This document shows, piece by piece, positions 32,340 through 41,084 of a stretch of DNA of 64,000 bases. The notes beneath the pieces were generated by a model. The model searched no databases. It was not told the DNA's origin and was given only the letters and a program-made list of their open reading frames with translations. The position numbers and the translations under genes were made by a program. Within the stretch, counting starts at the first letter, position 1. Each line of letters starts with the position of its first letter. This stretch comes from MGBC124762 sp048201935 (GTDB lineage Bacteria; Bacillota; Clostridia; Oscillospirales; Oscillospiraceae). The stretch lies in NCBI GenBank assembly GCA_048201935.1, contig DBFBGR010000002.1:134680-198679 (forward strand), written 5' to 3'.

Positions 32340-33104
32340 ATGACAAAGCTGATCCTGTCGGGTTGCCTGGGCCGTATGGGCCGGGTGATCACCGCTGTGT
32401 GCGAGGAGCGCGACGACCTGAGCATCGTGGCGGGCATCGACCCCGTGGGCTCCGCCGCGGCCATGCCCTACCCCGTGTTCGCCACCCCCGAGGAGTGCCG
32501 TGTAGAGGCCGACGTGGTGGTGGATTTCTCCGCGCCCGCCGCTCTTGGGGCACTTTTGGCCTTCGCCAAGGAGAGAAAACTTCCTCTGGTGCTGGCCTCC
32601 ACCGGCTACAGCCCGGAGCAGCTTGCCGACATCGACCAAGCCACCAAGGCCGTTCCCATCTTCCGCTCCGCCAACCTCTCCCTGGGGGTCAACCTTCTGC
32701 TGGAGCTGGCCAAGCGGGCCGCCCAGGTGCTGGGAGAGGACTTTGACATCGAGATCGTGGAGCGTCACCACAACAAAAAGGTGGACGCGCCCAGCGGCAC
32801 CGCGCTGATGCTGGCCGACGCTGCTAAGGCGGGCCTCAGCTTCCCCGCTCAGTATGTCTATGACCGCCACAGCGTCCGCAAAGCCCGGGACCACGCGGAG
32901 ATCGGCATCTCCGCCGTCCGGGGCGGCACCATTGTGGGCGACCACGAGGTCATTTTTGCCGGTGAGCAAGAGGTTGTGGAACTCCACCACCACGCCGCCT
33001 CCCGGGAGGTCTTTGCCCGGGGCGCGCTGAAGGCCGCCATTTTCATGGCCCAGGTCCACGAGCCCAGGCTCTACGATATGGGCGACATCCTGGCCGCCAT
33101 CTGA
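32340..33104 (+). CDS. dapB: 4-hydroxy-tetrahydrodipicolinate reductase
   Basis: 254-residue reductase. NAD(P) motif LSGCLGRMGRVI at the start, VDFSAP, the conserved catalytic segment EIVERHHNKKVDAPSGTAL (His/Lys), and C-terminal ASREVFARGALKAAIF. Last gene of the operon, followed by a bidirectional terminator at 33121-33150. Confidence 0.96.
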   Translation: MTKLILSGCLGRMGRVITAVCEERDDLSIVAGIDPVGSAAAMPYPVFATPEECRVEADVVVDFSAPAALGALLAFAKERKLPLVLASTGYSPEQLADIDQATKAVPIFRSANLSLGVNLLLELAKRAAQVLGEDFDIEIVERHHNKKVDAPSGTALMLADAAKAGLSFPAQYVYDRHSVRKARDHAEIGISAVRGGTIVGDHEVIFAGEQEVVELHHHAASREVFARGALKAAIFMAQVHEPRLYDMGDILAAI

Positions 33105-33120
33105 ATCGCAAATAAAAAGA

Positions 33121-33150
33121 ACGGGGCGCTCACTTGCGTGAGCGCCCCGT
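33121..33150. terminator. Bidirectional terminator between dapB and the Cys-rich gene
   Basis: Exact 13-base arms, ACGGGGCGCTCAC (33121-33133) and GTGAGCGCCCCGT (33138-33150), loop TTGC. Minus strand continues TCTTTTTATT; plus strand continues TTGTTG. It serves the two converging genes. Confidence 0.9.
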
Positions 33151-33174
33151 TTGTTGCCTTATGTTCTCTTGTAC

Positions 33175-33306
33175 TCAGCAGCCGCAGCCGTTGTTGCAGC
33201 CGCAACCGCAGCTACCGCCGTTGCCACAGCAGCAGAACAGGACGATGAGGATGATGATGATCCACAGGCAGCCGCCGCCCCAACCGCAACCATTGTTGCA
33301 ACACAT
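33175..33306 (-). CDS. 43-residue cysteine-rich membrane microprotein
   Basis: Read directly: MCCNNGCGWGGGC, then a hydrophobic helix LWIIIILIVLF (about 14-24), then CCCGNGGSCGCGCNNGCGC. Twelve of 43 residues are Cys, almost all the rest Gly/Asn outside the helix. AGGAGG sits 8 bases before ATG 33306, and a terminator follows the stop, so it is a real gene although very short. It resembles small proteins named 'chorion class high-cysteine' in Clostridia by composition. Function is unknown; a single-pass anchor with Cys-rich flanks could bind metal, carry Fe-S, or cross-link at the spore or cell surface. Confidence 0.85.
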   Translation of the reverse strand: MCCNNGCGWGGGCLWIIIILIVLFCCCGNGGSCGCGCNNGCGC

Positions 33307-33395
33307 AGTCAAATACCTCCTGAATAAGATGGAGCCCGGTCTTGGCCGGCTCACTCTATCTTATGCGCAGGTAAATGATGGGTTCCGCCGCTGGT

Positions 33396-34493
33396 TTACA
33401 GTCGGGAAGAAAAACGCTGCAGGATGGTGGCCACCTCTGCCCGGGTGGCGGTGCCGGACGGGTCCAGATACCCGGTATTCCGGCCCTGGATGAGCCCCGC
33501 GCCAACAGCCCAGCCCATGGCGTCATGGGCCCAGGAGGATACGCTGTTACCATCGGGGAAGCCGTCAAGGCTGCCCGTGGCGGGCACAGCCACCTGGCGG
33601 TAGTCCTTTTCAAAGCGGTAGAGCATGGTGACCAACTGCTCCCGGGTGACAGCGTCGTTGGGGGCATAAAGGCCGCCGCCCATGCCGTTGACGATGCCCT
33701 TGGCGTTGGCCCAGGCAACGCCAAGGGAATACCACTGGCCCGCAGGCACATCGGTAAAGACCTCCGATGCGTCAACGCGCTCACTCCCCGCCACCCGGTG
33801 GAGCACGGTGGCCACCATGGCCCGGTTCATAGAGGTGTTGGGCTCAAAGGTGGTCTCGCTGGTGCCGGAGAAATAGCCCTTTTCGTAGACAAAGGCCACA
33901 GCGGCGTGGAACCACTGGTCCCGGGCCACATCTGTAAAGGGAAGCTCCGTGCCGGACAGCCCCGGGTCGGTACCTGCTCCGCCGTTCCCCGAGGTCACCG
34001 CGCCGCTGCCGGAATAGGCCACGGAGCCGACCTGGGCCTGGCGGAGCTTGGCGCTGTCCGAGGTCACCACGTAGCGGTGAGAGGCCGCCAGGTCCTCTCC
34101 GGCAAAAACTTCAACGCCTGCGGTCACGTCAGACAAAACGCCCGCGCCTAAAGCCGCGCCGCCGCTTTGGACCACGGCGCTGGCGCCCTTTTTCAGCTCC
34201 AGAACGTCTCCGGGTTTTAGTTGGACGGTAATAAAACCGCCGCCAATCTTCTCCCCCGCGGCCTTCACGTCGGCCTCTCCGGCCTTGTCCAACTTGGCCA
34301 CCACCTCGGCATAGACGCTCTTGGTATCCTTCCCTGCCTGCTGATGCAAGGCTTCGGCCAGACCGGGCAGATAGGTATTCTCCCAGTAGCTCTTAGAGAT
34401 CATGGGGTCGGCGCTGCCGCTGCCCACGGCGACGGCGATGCCCACTCCCAGTAAGACCACAGCGGTCAATATCAAACTCACTCGACGCTTCAT
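33396..34493 (-). CDS. S-layer homology (SLH) domain surface protein
   Basis: 365 residues: N-terminal hydrophobic signal/anchor (about 5-27), an unassigned region of about 150 residues with a Gly/Ser-rich linker near 165-180, then three SLH modules (about 185-240: FTDVARDQWFHAAVAFVYEKG; 245-305: FTDVPAGQWYSLGVAWANAKG; 310-362). SLH modules bind secondary wall polymer and hold the protein at the surface. Own promoter at 34538-34566. The middle domain is not recognised. Confidence 0.88.
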   Translation of the reverse strand: MKRRVSLILTAVVLLGVGIAVAVGSGSADPMISKSYWENTYLPGLAEALHQQAGKDTKSVYAEVVAKLDKAGEADVKAAGEKIGGGFITVQLKPGDVLELKKGASAVVQSGGAALGAGVLSDVTAGVEVFAGEDLAASHRYVVTSDSAKLRQAQVGSVAYSGSGAVTSGNGGAGTDPGLSGTELPFTDVARDQWFHAAVAFVYEKGYFSGTSETTFEPNTSMNRAMVATVLHRVAGSERVDASEVFTDVPAGQWYSLGVAWANAKGIVNGMGGGLYAPNDAVTREQLVTMLYRFEKDYRQVAVPATGSLDGFPDGNSVSSWAHDAMGWAVGAGLIQGRNTGYLDPSGTATRAEVATILQRFSSRL

Positions 34494-34537
34494 GGTGATC
34501 CTTGTCCTTTCCGGTTCCTCTGCTTTGGGTCTATTCT

Positions 34538-34566
34538 AGTGTACCGCATGGGTCAAAAGATGTCAA
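34538..34566 (-). promoter_or_regulatory. Promoter of the SLH gene
   Basis: Minus strand TTGACA (34561-34566), 17-base spacer, TACACT (34538-34543). It begins 8 bases after the stop of the DUF2344 gene. Confidence 0.85.
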
Positions 34567-34573
34567 TTCCGCT

Positions 34574-35242
34574 TCAGCGGAATGTTTTTCCGTCCTTGTC
34601 CAGCACCTCCAAGCGGCGGTAGTGGACCAGCTCCGGCTGATAGTCAGGAAATTCATCTGTAAAGGCTTTCACCAGTATAGATGGGTTGAGACCTGGATTT
34701 TGGGCCGCCAGGGCGACGCGAAGCACAGGCTTGCCTTCTTTGTTTTCTGTAAAGGAAAACCCCTTTACAAGCGTTGGGATATCAATGGTCACCGCGCCGC
34801 TCTTGGCCTTTTTGGAGGGTTTTTCCACCACCCAGCTCTCCCGGCGCAGCGCCTCGGTCCAGGCGGCTTGCAGGGCCGCCACGTCACCAGACCAGTCCAG
34901 CTCCAAGGCGTAGTCGATCCACGCCAGCTCCTTCATATTCCGCTCTCCGGCATAGCATTCCAGCACCCGAACTCCCTCGGGCAGGGCGGCGTTGAGCCGC
35001 TGGGGCACGTCGGCATGGGCCGTGCCCTCCAACAGGCCGAACTCCAAAAGCTCGCACTGGCTGGAAAAGCCCAAAGACAGCGGCAAAGCGATGGAGATAA
35101 AGGGGTGGGGGTTGAAGCCTTCCGTATGTTTAATGGGAATATCCGCCCGGACAAAAGCCCGCTGGAAGGTGCGCATCAGGTCCAGGTGGGAGATGTACCG
35201 GGCCCGGCCCTCCTTGGCGAAGAGCAGTCTGTCTTTAGGCAT
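34574..35242 (-). CDS. TIGR03936/DUF2344 radical SAM-associated protein
   Basis: 222 residues matching the DUF2344 family by the start RLLFAKEGRARYISHLDLMRTFQRA and the NPHPFISIALPLSLGFSS segment. These proteins always accompany, or are fused to, the TIGR03960 B12/radical SAM protein encoded immediately upstream, whose 3' end this gene overlaps by 8 bases. A substrate-binding or partner role is inferred; the chemistry is unknown. ATG 35242 is supported by the overlap. Confidence 0.88.
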   Translation of the reverse strand: MPKDRLLFAKEGRARYISHLDLMRTFQRAFVRADIPIKHTEGFNPHPFISIALPLSLGFSSQCELLEFGLLEGTAHADVPQRLNAALPEGVRVLECYAGERNMKELAWIDYALELDWSGDVAALQAAWTEALRRESWVVEKPSKKAKSGAVTIDIPTLVKGFSFTENKEGKPVLRVALAAQNPGLNPSILVKAFTDEFPDYQPELVHYRRLEVLDKDGKTFR

Positions 35243-37070
35243 CGCACACACCTCCCTGGCAGAACTGGTTGGCCCCGCAGCCGCTACACTGCTTGCGGCA
35301 GTCCGGGGTGATGACGGCCTCGTAGGCCCGCTGGCGCTCCCGGGCAAAGAAGGCTCGGCTCACGCCCACGTTGGTGACCTCCCAGGGGAAGACCTCGTCC
35401 TCTCCCCTGGCCCGGTTGGCGTAGAAATGGGGGTCCACGCCGCATTCGGCAAAGGTCTCCATCCAGCGCGCGAAGTCAAAATACTCCGTCCAGGAGTCGA
35501 ACTTCGCGCCCTTGCGCCAGGCCGCCTCGATGACCCGGCCCAGGCGGCGGTCGCCCCGGGAGAAGACGGCCTCCAGGAAGCTGGTGTCCGGGTCGTGCCA
35601 GTTGTAGGTGATGCTCCGGTCCCGCATGTTTTCCCTCAGGAGGGTCACCCGGCGCATATATTCCTCCATATCCACCTGAGCCTCCCACTGAAAGGCGGTG
35701 TGGGGCTTGGGGACAAAGCAGGCGGTGGAAACGGTGACCCGGATGCCCCGGCGCGGGTTGCTCCCAAACTCCCGCCCCCAAGCCAGGACCTTTTTGGCAA
35801 GGTCGGCGATGCCCAGCACGTCCTCGTCGGTCTCGGTGGGCAGGCCCAGCATGAAATAGAGCTTCACGCTGGTCCAGCCGCCGGAGAAGGCGGTGCGGCA
35901 GGACTGCTTCAGGTCCTCCTCGGTGACGTTCTTATTGATGGCGTCACGGAGCCGCTGGGTGCCTGCCTCGGGGGCGAAGGTCAGGCCGCTCTTGCGCACG
36001 GCCTGGAGCCGCTGCATCAGGCTCATAGAGAAGTTGTCCGCCCGCAGCGAGGGCAGAGAGAGGCCGATGTCCCGGGGCGCGCAGTAGTCCAGCAGTCCGT
36101 CGCACAGCTCCACCAGGTGGCGGTAGTCGCTGGTGGACAGGCTGGACAGGGTCATCTCCTGGTAGCCTGAGTCCTTACACGCGGCGATGCCCTGCTCCAC
36201 CAGGAGTTTGGGGTCCTTGGCCCGGACGGGCCGGTAGGCATAGCCCGCCTGGCAGAACCGGCAGCCCCGGATACAGCCCCGGAACACCTCCAGCATCACC
36301 CGGTCGTGGACGATCTCGGTGGAGGGCACGATGGTCTGGGTGGGAAAATAGGACTTGTTGAGGTCTGAGACGATCCGCTTCATGACCGGCAGTTTTACGC
36401 CGTTTTTTGGCTCGTAGGCGGCGATGGTGCCGTCGTCATTGTAGGACACGTCCACCAGGCTGGGCACATAGAGCCCCGGCACCTGACCAAGCGCCTCCAG
36501 CAGCCGGGCCTTGGGCCATTTCTCCTCCTTGGCGCGCTGGCACAGGCGGATGAGCTCCACCGTCACGTCCTCCCCTTCGCCCAGGGAGAAAACGTCGATG
36601 AAGTCGCTCATGGGCTCGGGGTTATAGCAGCAGGTACCTCCGGCGATGACCAGCGGCTGGTCCTCGCCCCGGTCCTCCCGGCGGACGGGCACTCCGGCCA
36701 GGTCCAGCATATTGAGAATGTTGGTGTAGGCCATCTCGTAGCCCACGGAGAAGGCGATCACGTCAAAATCGCCGATGGGGTCGCCGCTCTCCAGGCCGTA
36801 GAGGGGAATGTGGTTGACCCGCAGTTGCTCCTCCATGTCGCCCCAAGGCGCAAATACCCGCTCACACCAGACCTCTGGAATGTTGTTCATCACTCCGTAA
36901 AGGATCCGCATCCCCAGGTTGGACATGCCGATCTCGTAGGTGTCAGGAAAGCAAAAAGCCACCCGAAAGGTCACGTTTTCTTTATTTTTCACCACTGCCC
37001 GGTACTCCCCGCCGGTATACCGGGCGGGCTTTTGCACCAGAGGCAGGATGCGCTCCAATTCCTTTGTCAT
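35235..37070 (-). CDS. TIGR03960 family B12-binding-domain radical SAM protein
   Basis: 611 residues. An N-terminal cobalamin-binding-like region (about 30-180, DTYEIGMSNLGMRILYGVMN, IAFSVGYEMAYTNILNML) is followed by a radical SAM domain with CIRGCRFC (CxxxCxxC) near residue 265 and a C-terminal Cys cluster CRKQCSGCGANQFCQGGVC that may hold another metal site. ATG 37070 has GGAGG close upstream. In many Firmicutes this pair precedes RNase G and L21 genes; here those are absent. Product unknown; RNA or protein modification is a guess. Confidence 0.9.
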   Translation of the reverse strand: MTKELERILPLVQKPARYTGGEYRAVVKNKENVTFRVAFCFPDTYEIGMSNLGMRILYGVMNNIPEVWCERVFAPWGDMEEQLRVNHIPLYGLESGDPIGDFDVIAFSVGYEMAYTNILNMLDLAGVPVRREDRGEDQPLVIAGGTCCYNPEPMSDFIDVFSLGEGEDVTVELIRLCQRAKEEKWPKARLLEALGQVPGLYVPSLVDVSYNDDGTIAAYEPKNGVKLPVMKRIVSDLNKSYFPTQTIVPSTEIVHDRVMLEVFRGCIRGCRFCQAGYAYRPVRAKDPKLLVEQGIAACKDSGYQEMTLSSLSTSDYRHLVELCDGLLDYCAPRDIGLSLPSLRADNFSMSLMQRLQAVRKSGLTFAPEAGTQRLRDAINKNVTEEDLKQSCRTAFSGGWTSVKLYFMLGLPTETDEDVLGIADLAKKVLAWGREFGSNPRRGIRVTVSTACFVPKPHTAFQWEAQVDMEEYMRRVTLLRENMRDRSITYNWHDPDTSFLEAVFSRGDRRLGRVIEAAWRKGAKFDSWTEYFDFARWMETFAECGVDPHFYANRARGEDEVFPWEVTNVGVSRAFFARERQRAYEAVITPDCRKQCSGCGANQFCQGGVCDA

Positions 37071-37103
37071 GCCGACCTCCCAAGCGTTCGTCATAGATAC
37101 TGT

Positions 37104-37132
37104 ATTTTATCACACCTTTTGGCAAAAGGCAA
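37104..37132 (-). promoter_or_regulatory. Promoter of the TIGR03960-DUF2344 pair
   Basis: Minus strand TTGCCT (37127-37132), 17-base spacer, TAAAAT (37104-37109), about 25 bases before the ribosome site. Confidence 0.6.
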
Positions 37133-37133
37133 A

Positions 37134-37163
37134 GGAAATCGCCGGGCGTGCCCGGCGATTTCC
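37134..37163 (-). terminator. Terminator of the MerR gene
   Basis: Exact 13-base arms, GGAAATCGCCGGG (37134-37146) and CCCGGCGATTTCC (37151-37163), 4-base loop. On the minus strand it is followed by TTTGCCTTTT, which also forms the next promoter's -35. Confidence 0.85.
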
Positions 37164-37175
37164 TCCGCTGTCTCT

Positions 37176-37913
37176 TCAGTCCTCCGCAGAGCTGTCTACA
37201 TAGACCTCGATGGCCTGGGACGCAAAGGCGGCGGTGCCCGGACCGCCCACGGCGTCGATGTTTGCCTGCATACGGGGGTCCTGGACGTACATCTGGCCCA
37301 GGCCCGCCAAGATCTCCGGGGTGCAGGTATAGTAATGATTGGTAATAAAGCTTTGGAGCTGGGCCACCTTCTCTTGGGCCTCTGGGCTAGCCGGGCCCTG
37401 CTCTCGCAGCTCGCCCAGCTCTGCCAGCAGCTCCAGCAACGCCTGCCCCATCGTGTCTATCTCCTCCTTGGTCTTGCCCTTCAAGCGCTGGACACTCTCC
37501 TGATAGGCTGCCGTAGCGCCCCAGCGCTCCTTGACCTCCTGGGCGTACTCATCCAGCTCTCCTCGTTCAAAGGCGTGGAAATCCATGGTTTTTTCTCCCT
37601 TCTGTAGCTTTTTTGCCTGCCGGATCAGCCGCCCCAGATGGGCCCGGCGCAGCTCCAGCAGCTTGATCTGGGCCTCCAACGCCGCCTGACGGTCAAAGCC
37701 AGGGGTGTCCAGAATGGCCCCGATGTCCCGGAGCGGAAATTCCAGCTCCCGAAAGAGCAGGATGAGCTGCAGCCGCTCCAGCGCGGCGTCGTCATAGAGC
37801 CGGTAGCCCCCTTCGGTCAACGCCGCGGGCCGTAAAAGCCCGATGGCGTCATAGTACCGAAGCGTTCTCGGCGTCAGGCCGGTCAATTCGCTGACCTGTC
37901 GGACCGTTTTCAT
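37176..37913 (-). CDS. MerR family regulator with TipAS-like effector domain
   Basis: 245 residues: MerR winged helix (about 1-70, VRQVSELTGLTPRTLRYYDAIGLL), coiled-coil linker (75-110), then a TipAS-type antibiotic-recognition domain (about 115-245). TipAL-type regulators bind thiopeptides or other drugs and activate promoters with long spacers. ATG 37913 has GGGAGG upstream. Its own promoter has the 19-base spacer typical of MerR control (37938-37968), so it probably autoregulates; target genes are not obvious nearby. Confidence 0.88.
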   Translation of the reverse strand: MKTVRQVSELTGLTPRTLRYYDAIGLLRPAALTEGGYRLYDDAALERLQLILLFRELEFPLRDIGAILDTPGFDRQAALEAQIKLLELRRAHLGRLIRQAKKLQKGEKTMDFHAFERGELDEYAQEVKERWGATAAYQESVQRLKGKTKEEIDTMGQALLELLAELGELREQGPASPEAQEKVAQLQSFITNHYYTCTPEILAGLGQMYVQDPRMQANIDAVGGPGTAAFASQAIEVYVDSSAED

Positions 37914-37937
37914 GGCCTTGACCTCCCTTCCAGAGCT

Positions 37938-37968
37938 ATCATACACGATGACGTAGCGTCAAAGTCAA
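37938..37968 (-). promoter_or_regulatory. MerR-type promoter with 19-base spacer and dyad
   Basis: Minus strand TTGACT (37963-37968), 19-base spacer, TATGAT (37938-37943). A dyad TGACG-N3-CGTCA (37949-37961) is centred in the spacer, as in MerR operators. Confidence 0.75.
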
Positions 37969-38062
37969 GGGGGAAACGCAAAAAAGTTCCCCGGAGCGGC
38001 CCAAGGCTTTTGTGAAGAATGTAAACTTTTTTCGACAGTAGGGTTTTCAGCCTATTTTGTGG

Positions 38063-38091
38063 TTGTCAAAAAGGTCGAAATACTATATAAT
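38063..38091 (+). promoter_or_regulatory. Promoter of the activase/dehydratase-like operon
   Basis: TTGTCA (38063-38068), 17-base spacer, TATAAT (38086-38091). A Spo0A-box-like TTCGACA lies upstream (38031-38037) and GGTCGAA falls inside the spacer (38073-38079). Confidence 0.8.
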
Positions 38092-38120
38092 GTGTAGGCA
38101 ACTTTTAGAGGGGTGAAAGT

Positions 38121-41084
38121 ATGAGCCTTCGCATCGGTATCGACATTGGCTCCACCACCGTCAAGGTGGTGGTTTTGGATGAACAAAACAAACTGCTGTT
38201 TCGCTCCTACGAGCGGCATTACTCCAAGGCCCGGGAGCGGGCCATCGAAACGCTGCGCAGCATCCAGGACCAGCTCTGCGGCCAGCAGGTCCAACTGGTC
38301 ATCACCGGCTCGGCGGGCCTGGGGGTGGCCAAGGCCTGCCAGCTAGACTTTGTCCAGGAGGTGTACGCCACCGCCGCGGCGGTGAACACCTTCGTCCCCG
38401 GCACCGACGCGGTCATCGAGCTGGGCGGCGAGGACGCCAAGATCATCTTCTTCGGCGGCGCGCTGGAGGAGCGGATGAACGGCTCCTGCGCCGGCGGGAC
38501 CGGGGCCTTTATCGACCAGATGGCCACGCTGATGAATGTCACCGCCGACGAGCTGGACCAGCTCTCCCTCCGCCACGAGAAGATCTACCCCATCGCCTCG
38601 CGTTGCGGCGTGTTCGCCAAGACAGACATCCAGCCCATTTTGAACCAGGGTGGGCGCAAAGAGGATGTGGCCGCCTCCATCTTCCAGGCGGTGGTGGATC
38701 AGACCGTGGGTGGACTGACCCAGGGCCGGGAGCTCAAGGGCAGGATCGTCTTTTTGGGCGGGCCGCTCCACTTTTTGAAGGGCCTTCGCCAGCGATTCGT
38801 GGAGACCCTACATCTGGACGAGGACCACGCCATCTTCCCCGACGACGGCGACTGCTTTGCCGCCATCGGCGCGGCCCTGTGCGCCGGGGACTACCCTCCG
38901 CGCCGCTATGACCAGGTGTTTCAGCAGCTGGAGGAGGCGGCGGAGAGCGCCAACGTGGTGGACACCATGCCGCCGCTGTTTCAAGACCAAGCGGAGTACG
39001 ACGCCTTCCTGGCCCGGCACAACGCCTCCCAGCCGCCCCAGGTAGACCCGGCGACCTATGAGGGCCCGGCTTACTTAGGCATCGACGCTGGCTCCACCAC
39101 CACCAAGATGGTGCTCATCGACCCCCAAGGCGGTCTCCTTTACACCTACTACCACTCCAACCTGGGCAATCCCGTGGCCATCGTGCTGGAGCAGCTCCGG
39201 GAGATATACAAGCTCTGTGGCGAGCGCATCCGCATCCGGGGCGCGGCGGTCACCGGCTACGGCGAGGACCTCATCAAAAACGCCTTTCACTGCGATGTGG
39301 GCCTTGTGGAGACCATGGCCCACTACAAGGCCGCCGCCCACTTTAACCCGGACGTCGACTTCATCATCGACATCGGCGGCCAGGACATGAAGTGCTTCAA
39401 GATCCGCAATGGCGCGGTGGACTCCATCATGCTCAACGAGGCCTGCTCCTCTGGCTGCGGCTCCTTCATCGAGACCTTTGCCAAGGCCTTGGGCTACAAC
39501 ATCGCCGACTTTTCCAAGCTGGGGCTTTTGACCAAGCATCCGGTCAATCTGGGGTCGCGGTGTACGGTGTTTATGAACTCCAGCGTCAAGCAGGCCCAAA
39601 AGGACGGCGCTAGCGTGGAGGACATCTCGGCTGGGCTGTCCACCTCCATCGTGAAAAACGCCGTCTACAAGGTCATCCGGGCCGCCTCCGCCGACGACCT
39701 GGGCCAGCACATCGTGGTCCAGGGCGGCACCTTCCTCAATGACGCTGTCCTCCGGGCCTTCGAGCTGGAGCTGGGCCGGAACGTGACCCGGCCCACCATC
39801 GCCGGACTCATGGGGGCCTTTGGCGCGGCGCTGTGTGCCCGGGACGCGGAGCTGGAGCAGTCCGGCCTGTTAAGCGAAGAGGCTTTACAGTCCTTCTCCC
39901 ACAGCGCCAAGCCCGTGACCTGCAACCTCTGCACCAACCACTGCTCGCTGACGGTGAACCAGTTTGACGGCGGGCGGCGGTTCATCTCGGGCAACCGCTG
40001 CTCCCGGCCTCTGGGCCAGGAGCGGGTGAAGCGGCCCGACCTGATGGCCTATAAGTATGAAAAGCTCCGGGCCATGGAAGGCGTGGGCGCCGGGGACGGC
40101 TCCCGGGGCCGCATCGGCATCCCCTTCGGCCTCAATATGTACGAAAACCTCCCCTTCTGGTTCGAATTCTTCACCAGGCTGAACTTTGAGGTAGTCCTCT
40201 CGCCGGAGTCCTCCCGGAAGCTCTACCTCAAGGGCCAGCACACCATCCCCTCGGACACGGTGTGCTACCCCGCCAAGCTTATGCACGGCCACGTGGAGGC
40301 CCTGTGCCAGATGGGCGTGGACGCCATCTGGTACCCCTGCGCGTCCTATAACTTCGACGAAAAGACCGGCGACAACCACTACAACTGCCCCGTGGTGGCC
40401 TATTATCCCGAACTTTTGGGAGCCAACGTGCCTATTTTGAAGGAGACTCGCTACCTGGACCCCTATGTGGGCCTCCACCGGCCCCGGGACTTCGCCAAGC
40501 GCATGGCCCGGTTCATGGAGGAAAACTTCTCCGTGCCCCAGGCCGAGACCCGCGCCGCGGCCAAGGCGGCCTTTGCCGCTTATGACGCTTACAAAGACGC
40601 GGTCCGGGCCCAGGGCCAGCGGTACATCCGCGAGGCCCAGGCCAAGGGTGAGCCGGTGCTGGTGGTGGCCGGGCGGCCCTATCACATCGACCCGGAGATC
40701 AACCACGGCATCAACGACCTCATCACCTCCTTCGGCTTCACCTTGGTCACCGAGGACGCGGTGGACTGTCTGGGCCATCGAGAGCCCCGAAGGGTGCTCA
40801 ACCAGTGGACTTTCCAGGCCCGGATGTACCAGGCGGCCCTTTACGTCTGCACCCAGGAGAACATGCAACTGGTGCAGCTCGTCTCCTTCGGCTGCGGCAC
40901 CGACGCCATCACCGGCGACGAGATGCGCTCGATCTTGGAAAGCCACGGCAGGCTCTATACCCAGCTCAAGATCGACGACGTTAGCAACCTGGGGGCGGTA
41001 AAGATCCGCATCCGTTCCCTGATGGCGGCCATGGAGGCCCGCCGGAACAAGGCGTTGGACGGAAAGGAGGTCCAGCATGGCTGA
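38121..41084 (+). CDS. Tandem acyl-CoA dehydratase activase (BadF/HgdC-like) with DUF2229 domain
   Basis: 987 residues with two successive ASKHA ATPase activase domains (about 1-265: GIDIGSTTVKVVVLD, GGEDAKIIFF, GSCAGGTGAFIDQM; and 310-580: GIDAGSTTTKMVLID, CSSGCGSFIETFA), each with Fe-S-coordinating Cys. A C-terminal DUF2229-type domain (about 600-975) has CNLCTNHCSL and GNRCSRPLG Cys motifs. Such proteins are large clostridial relatives of 2-hydroxyacyl-CoA dehydratase activators and double-cubane proteins, which use ATP to drive low-potential electron transfer. In relatives a further dehydratase-like part is often fused; here it is the next gene. Substrate unknown. Confidence 0.88.
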   Translation: MSLRIGIDIGSTTVKVVVLDEQNKLLFRSYERHYSKARERAIETLRSIQDQLCGQQVQLVITGSAGLGVAKACQLDFVQEVYATAAAVNTFVPGTDAVIELGGEDAKIIFFGGALEERMNGSCAGGTGAFIDQMATLMNVTADELDQLSLRHEKIYPIASRCGVFAKTDIQPILNQGGRKEDVAASIFQAVVDQTVGGLTQGRELKGRIVFLGGPLHFLKGLRQRFVETLHLDEDHAIFPDDGDCFAAIGAALCAGDYPPRRYDQVFQQLEEAAESANVVDTMPPLFQDQAEYDAFLARHNASQPPQVDPATYEGPAYLGIDAGSTTTKMVLIDPQGGLLYTYYHSNLGNPVAIVLEQLREIYKLCGERIRIRGAAVTGYGEDLIKNAFHCDVGLVETMAHYKAAAHFNPDVDFIIDIGGQDMKCFKIRNGAVDSIMLNEACSSGCGSFIETFAKALGYNIADFSKLGLLTKHPVNLGSRCTVFMNSSVKQAQKDGASVEDISAGLSTSIVKNAVYKVIRAASADDLGQHIVVQGGTFLNDAVLRAFELELGRNVTRPTIAGLMGAFGAALCARDAELEQSGLLSEEALQSFSHSAKPVTCNLCTNHCSLTVNQFDGGRRFISGNRCSRPLGQERVKRPDLMAYKYEKLRAMEGVGAGDGSRGRIGIPFGLNMYENLPFWFEFFTRLNFEVVLSPESSRKLYLKGQHTIPSDTVCYPAKLMHGHVEALCQMGVDAIWYPCASYNFDEKTGDNHYNCPVVAYYPELLGANVPILKETRYLDPYVGLHRPRDFAKRMARFMEENFSVPQAETRAAAKAAFAAYDAYKDAVRAQGQRYIREAQAKGEPVLVVAGRPYHIDPEINHGINDLITSFGFTLVTEDAVDCLGHREPRRVLNQWTFQARMYQAALYVCTQENMQLVQLVSFGCGTDAITGDEMRSILESHGRLYTQLKIDDVSNLGAVKIRIRSLMAAMEARRNKALDGKEVQHG

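Noticed and set aside
31740..33059. Long open frame (about 440 codons) on the minus strand opposite dapA/dapB
   Set aside because: Its codons mirror the GC-rich third positions of the dap genes, it has no ribosome site, and the encoded low-complexity Gly/His/Gln-rich protein matches no family.
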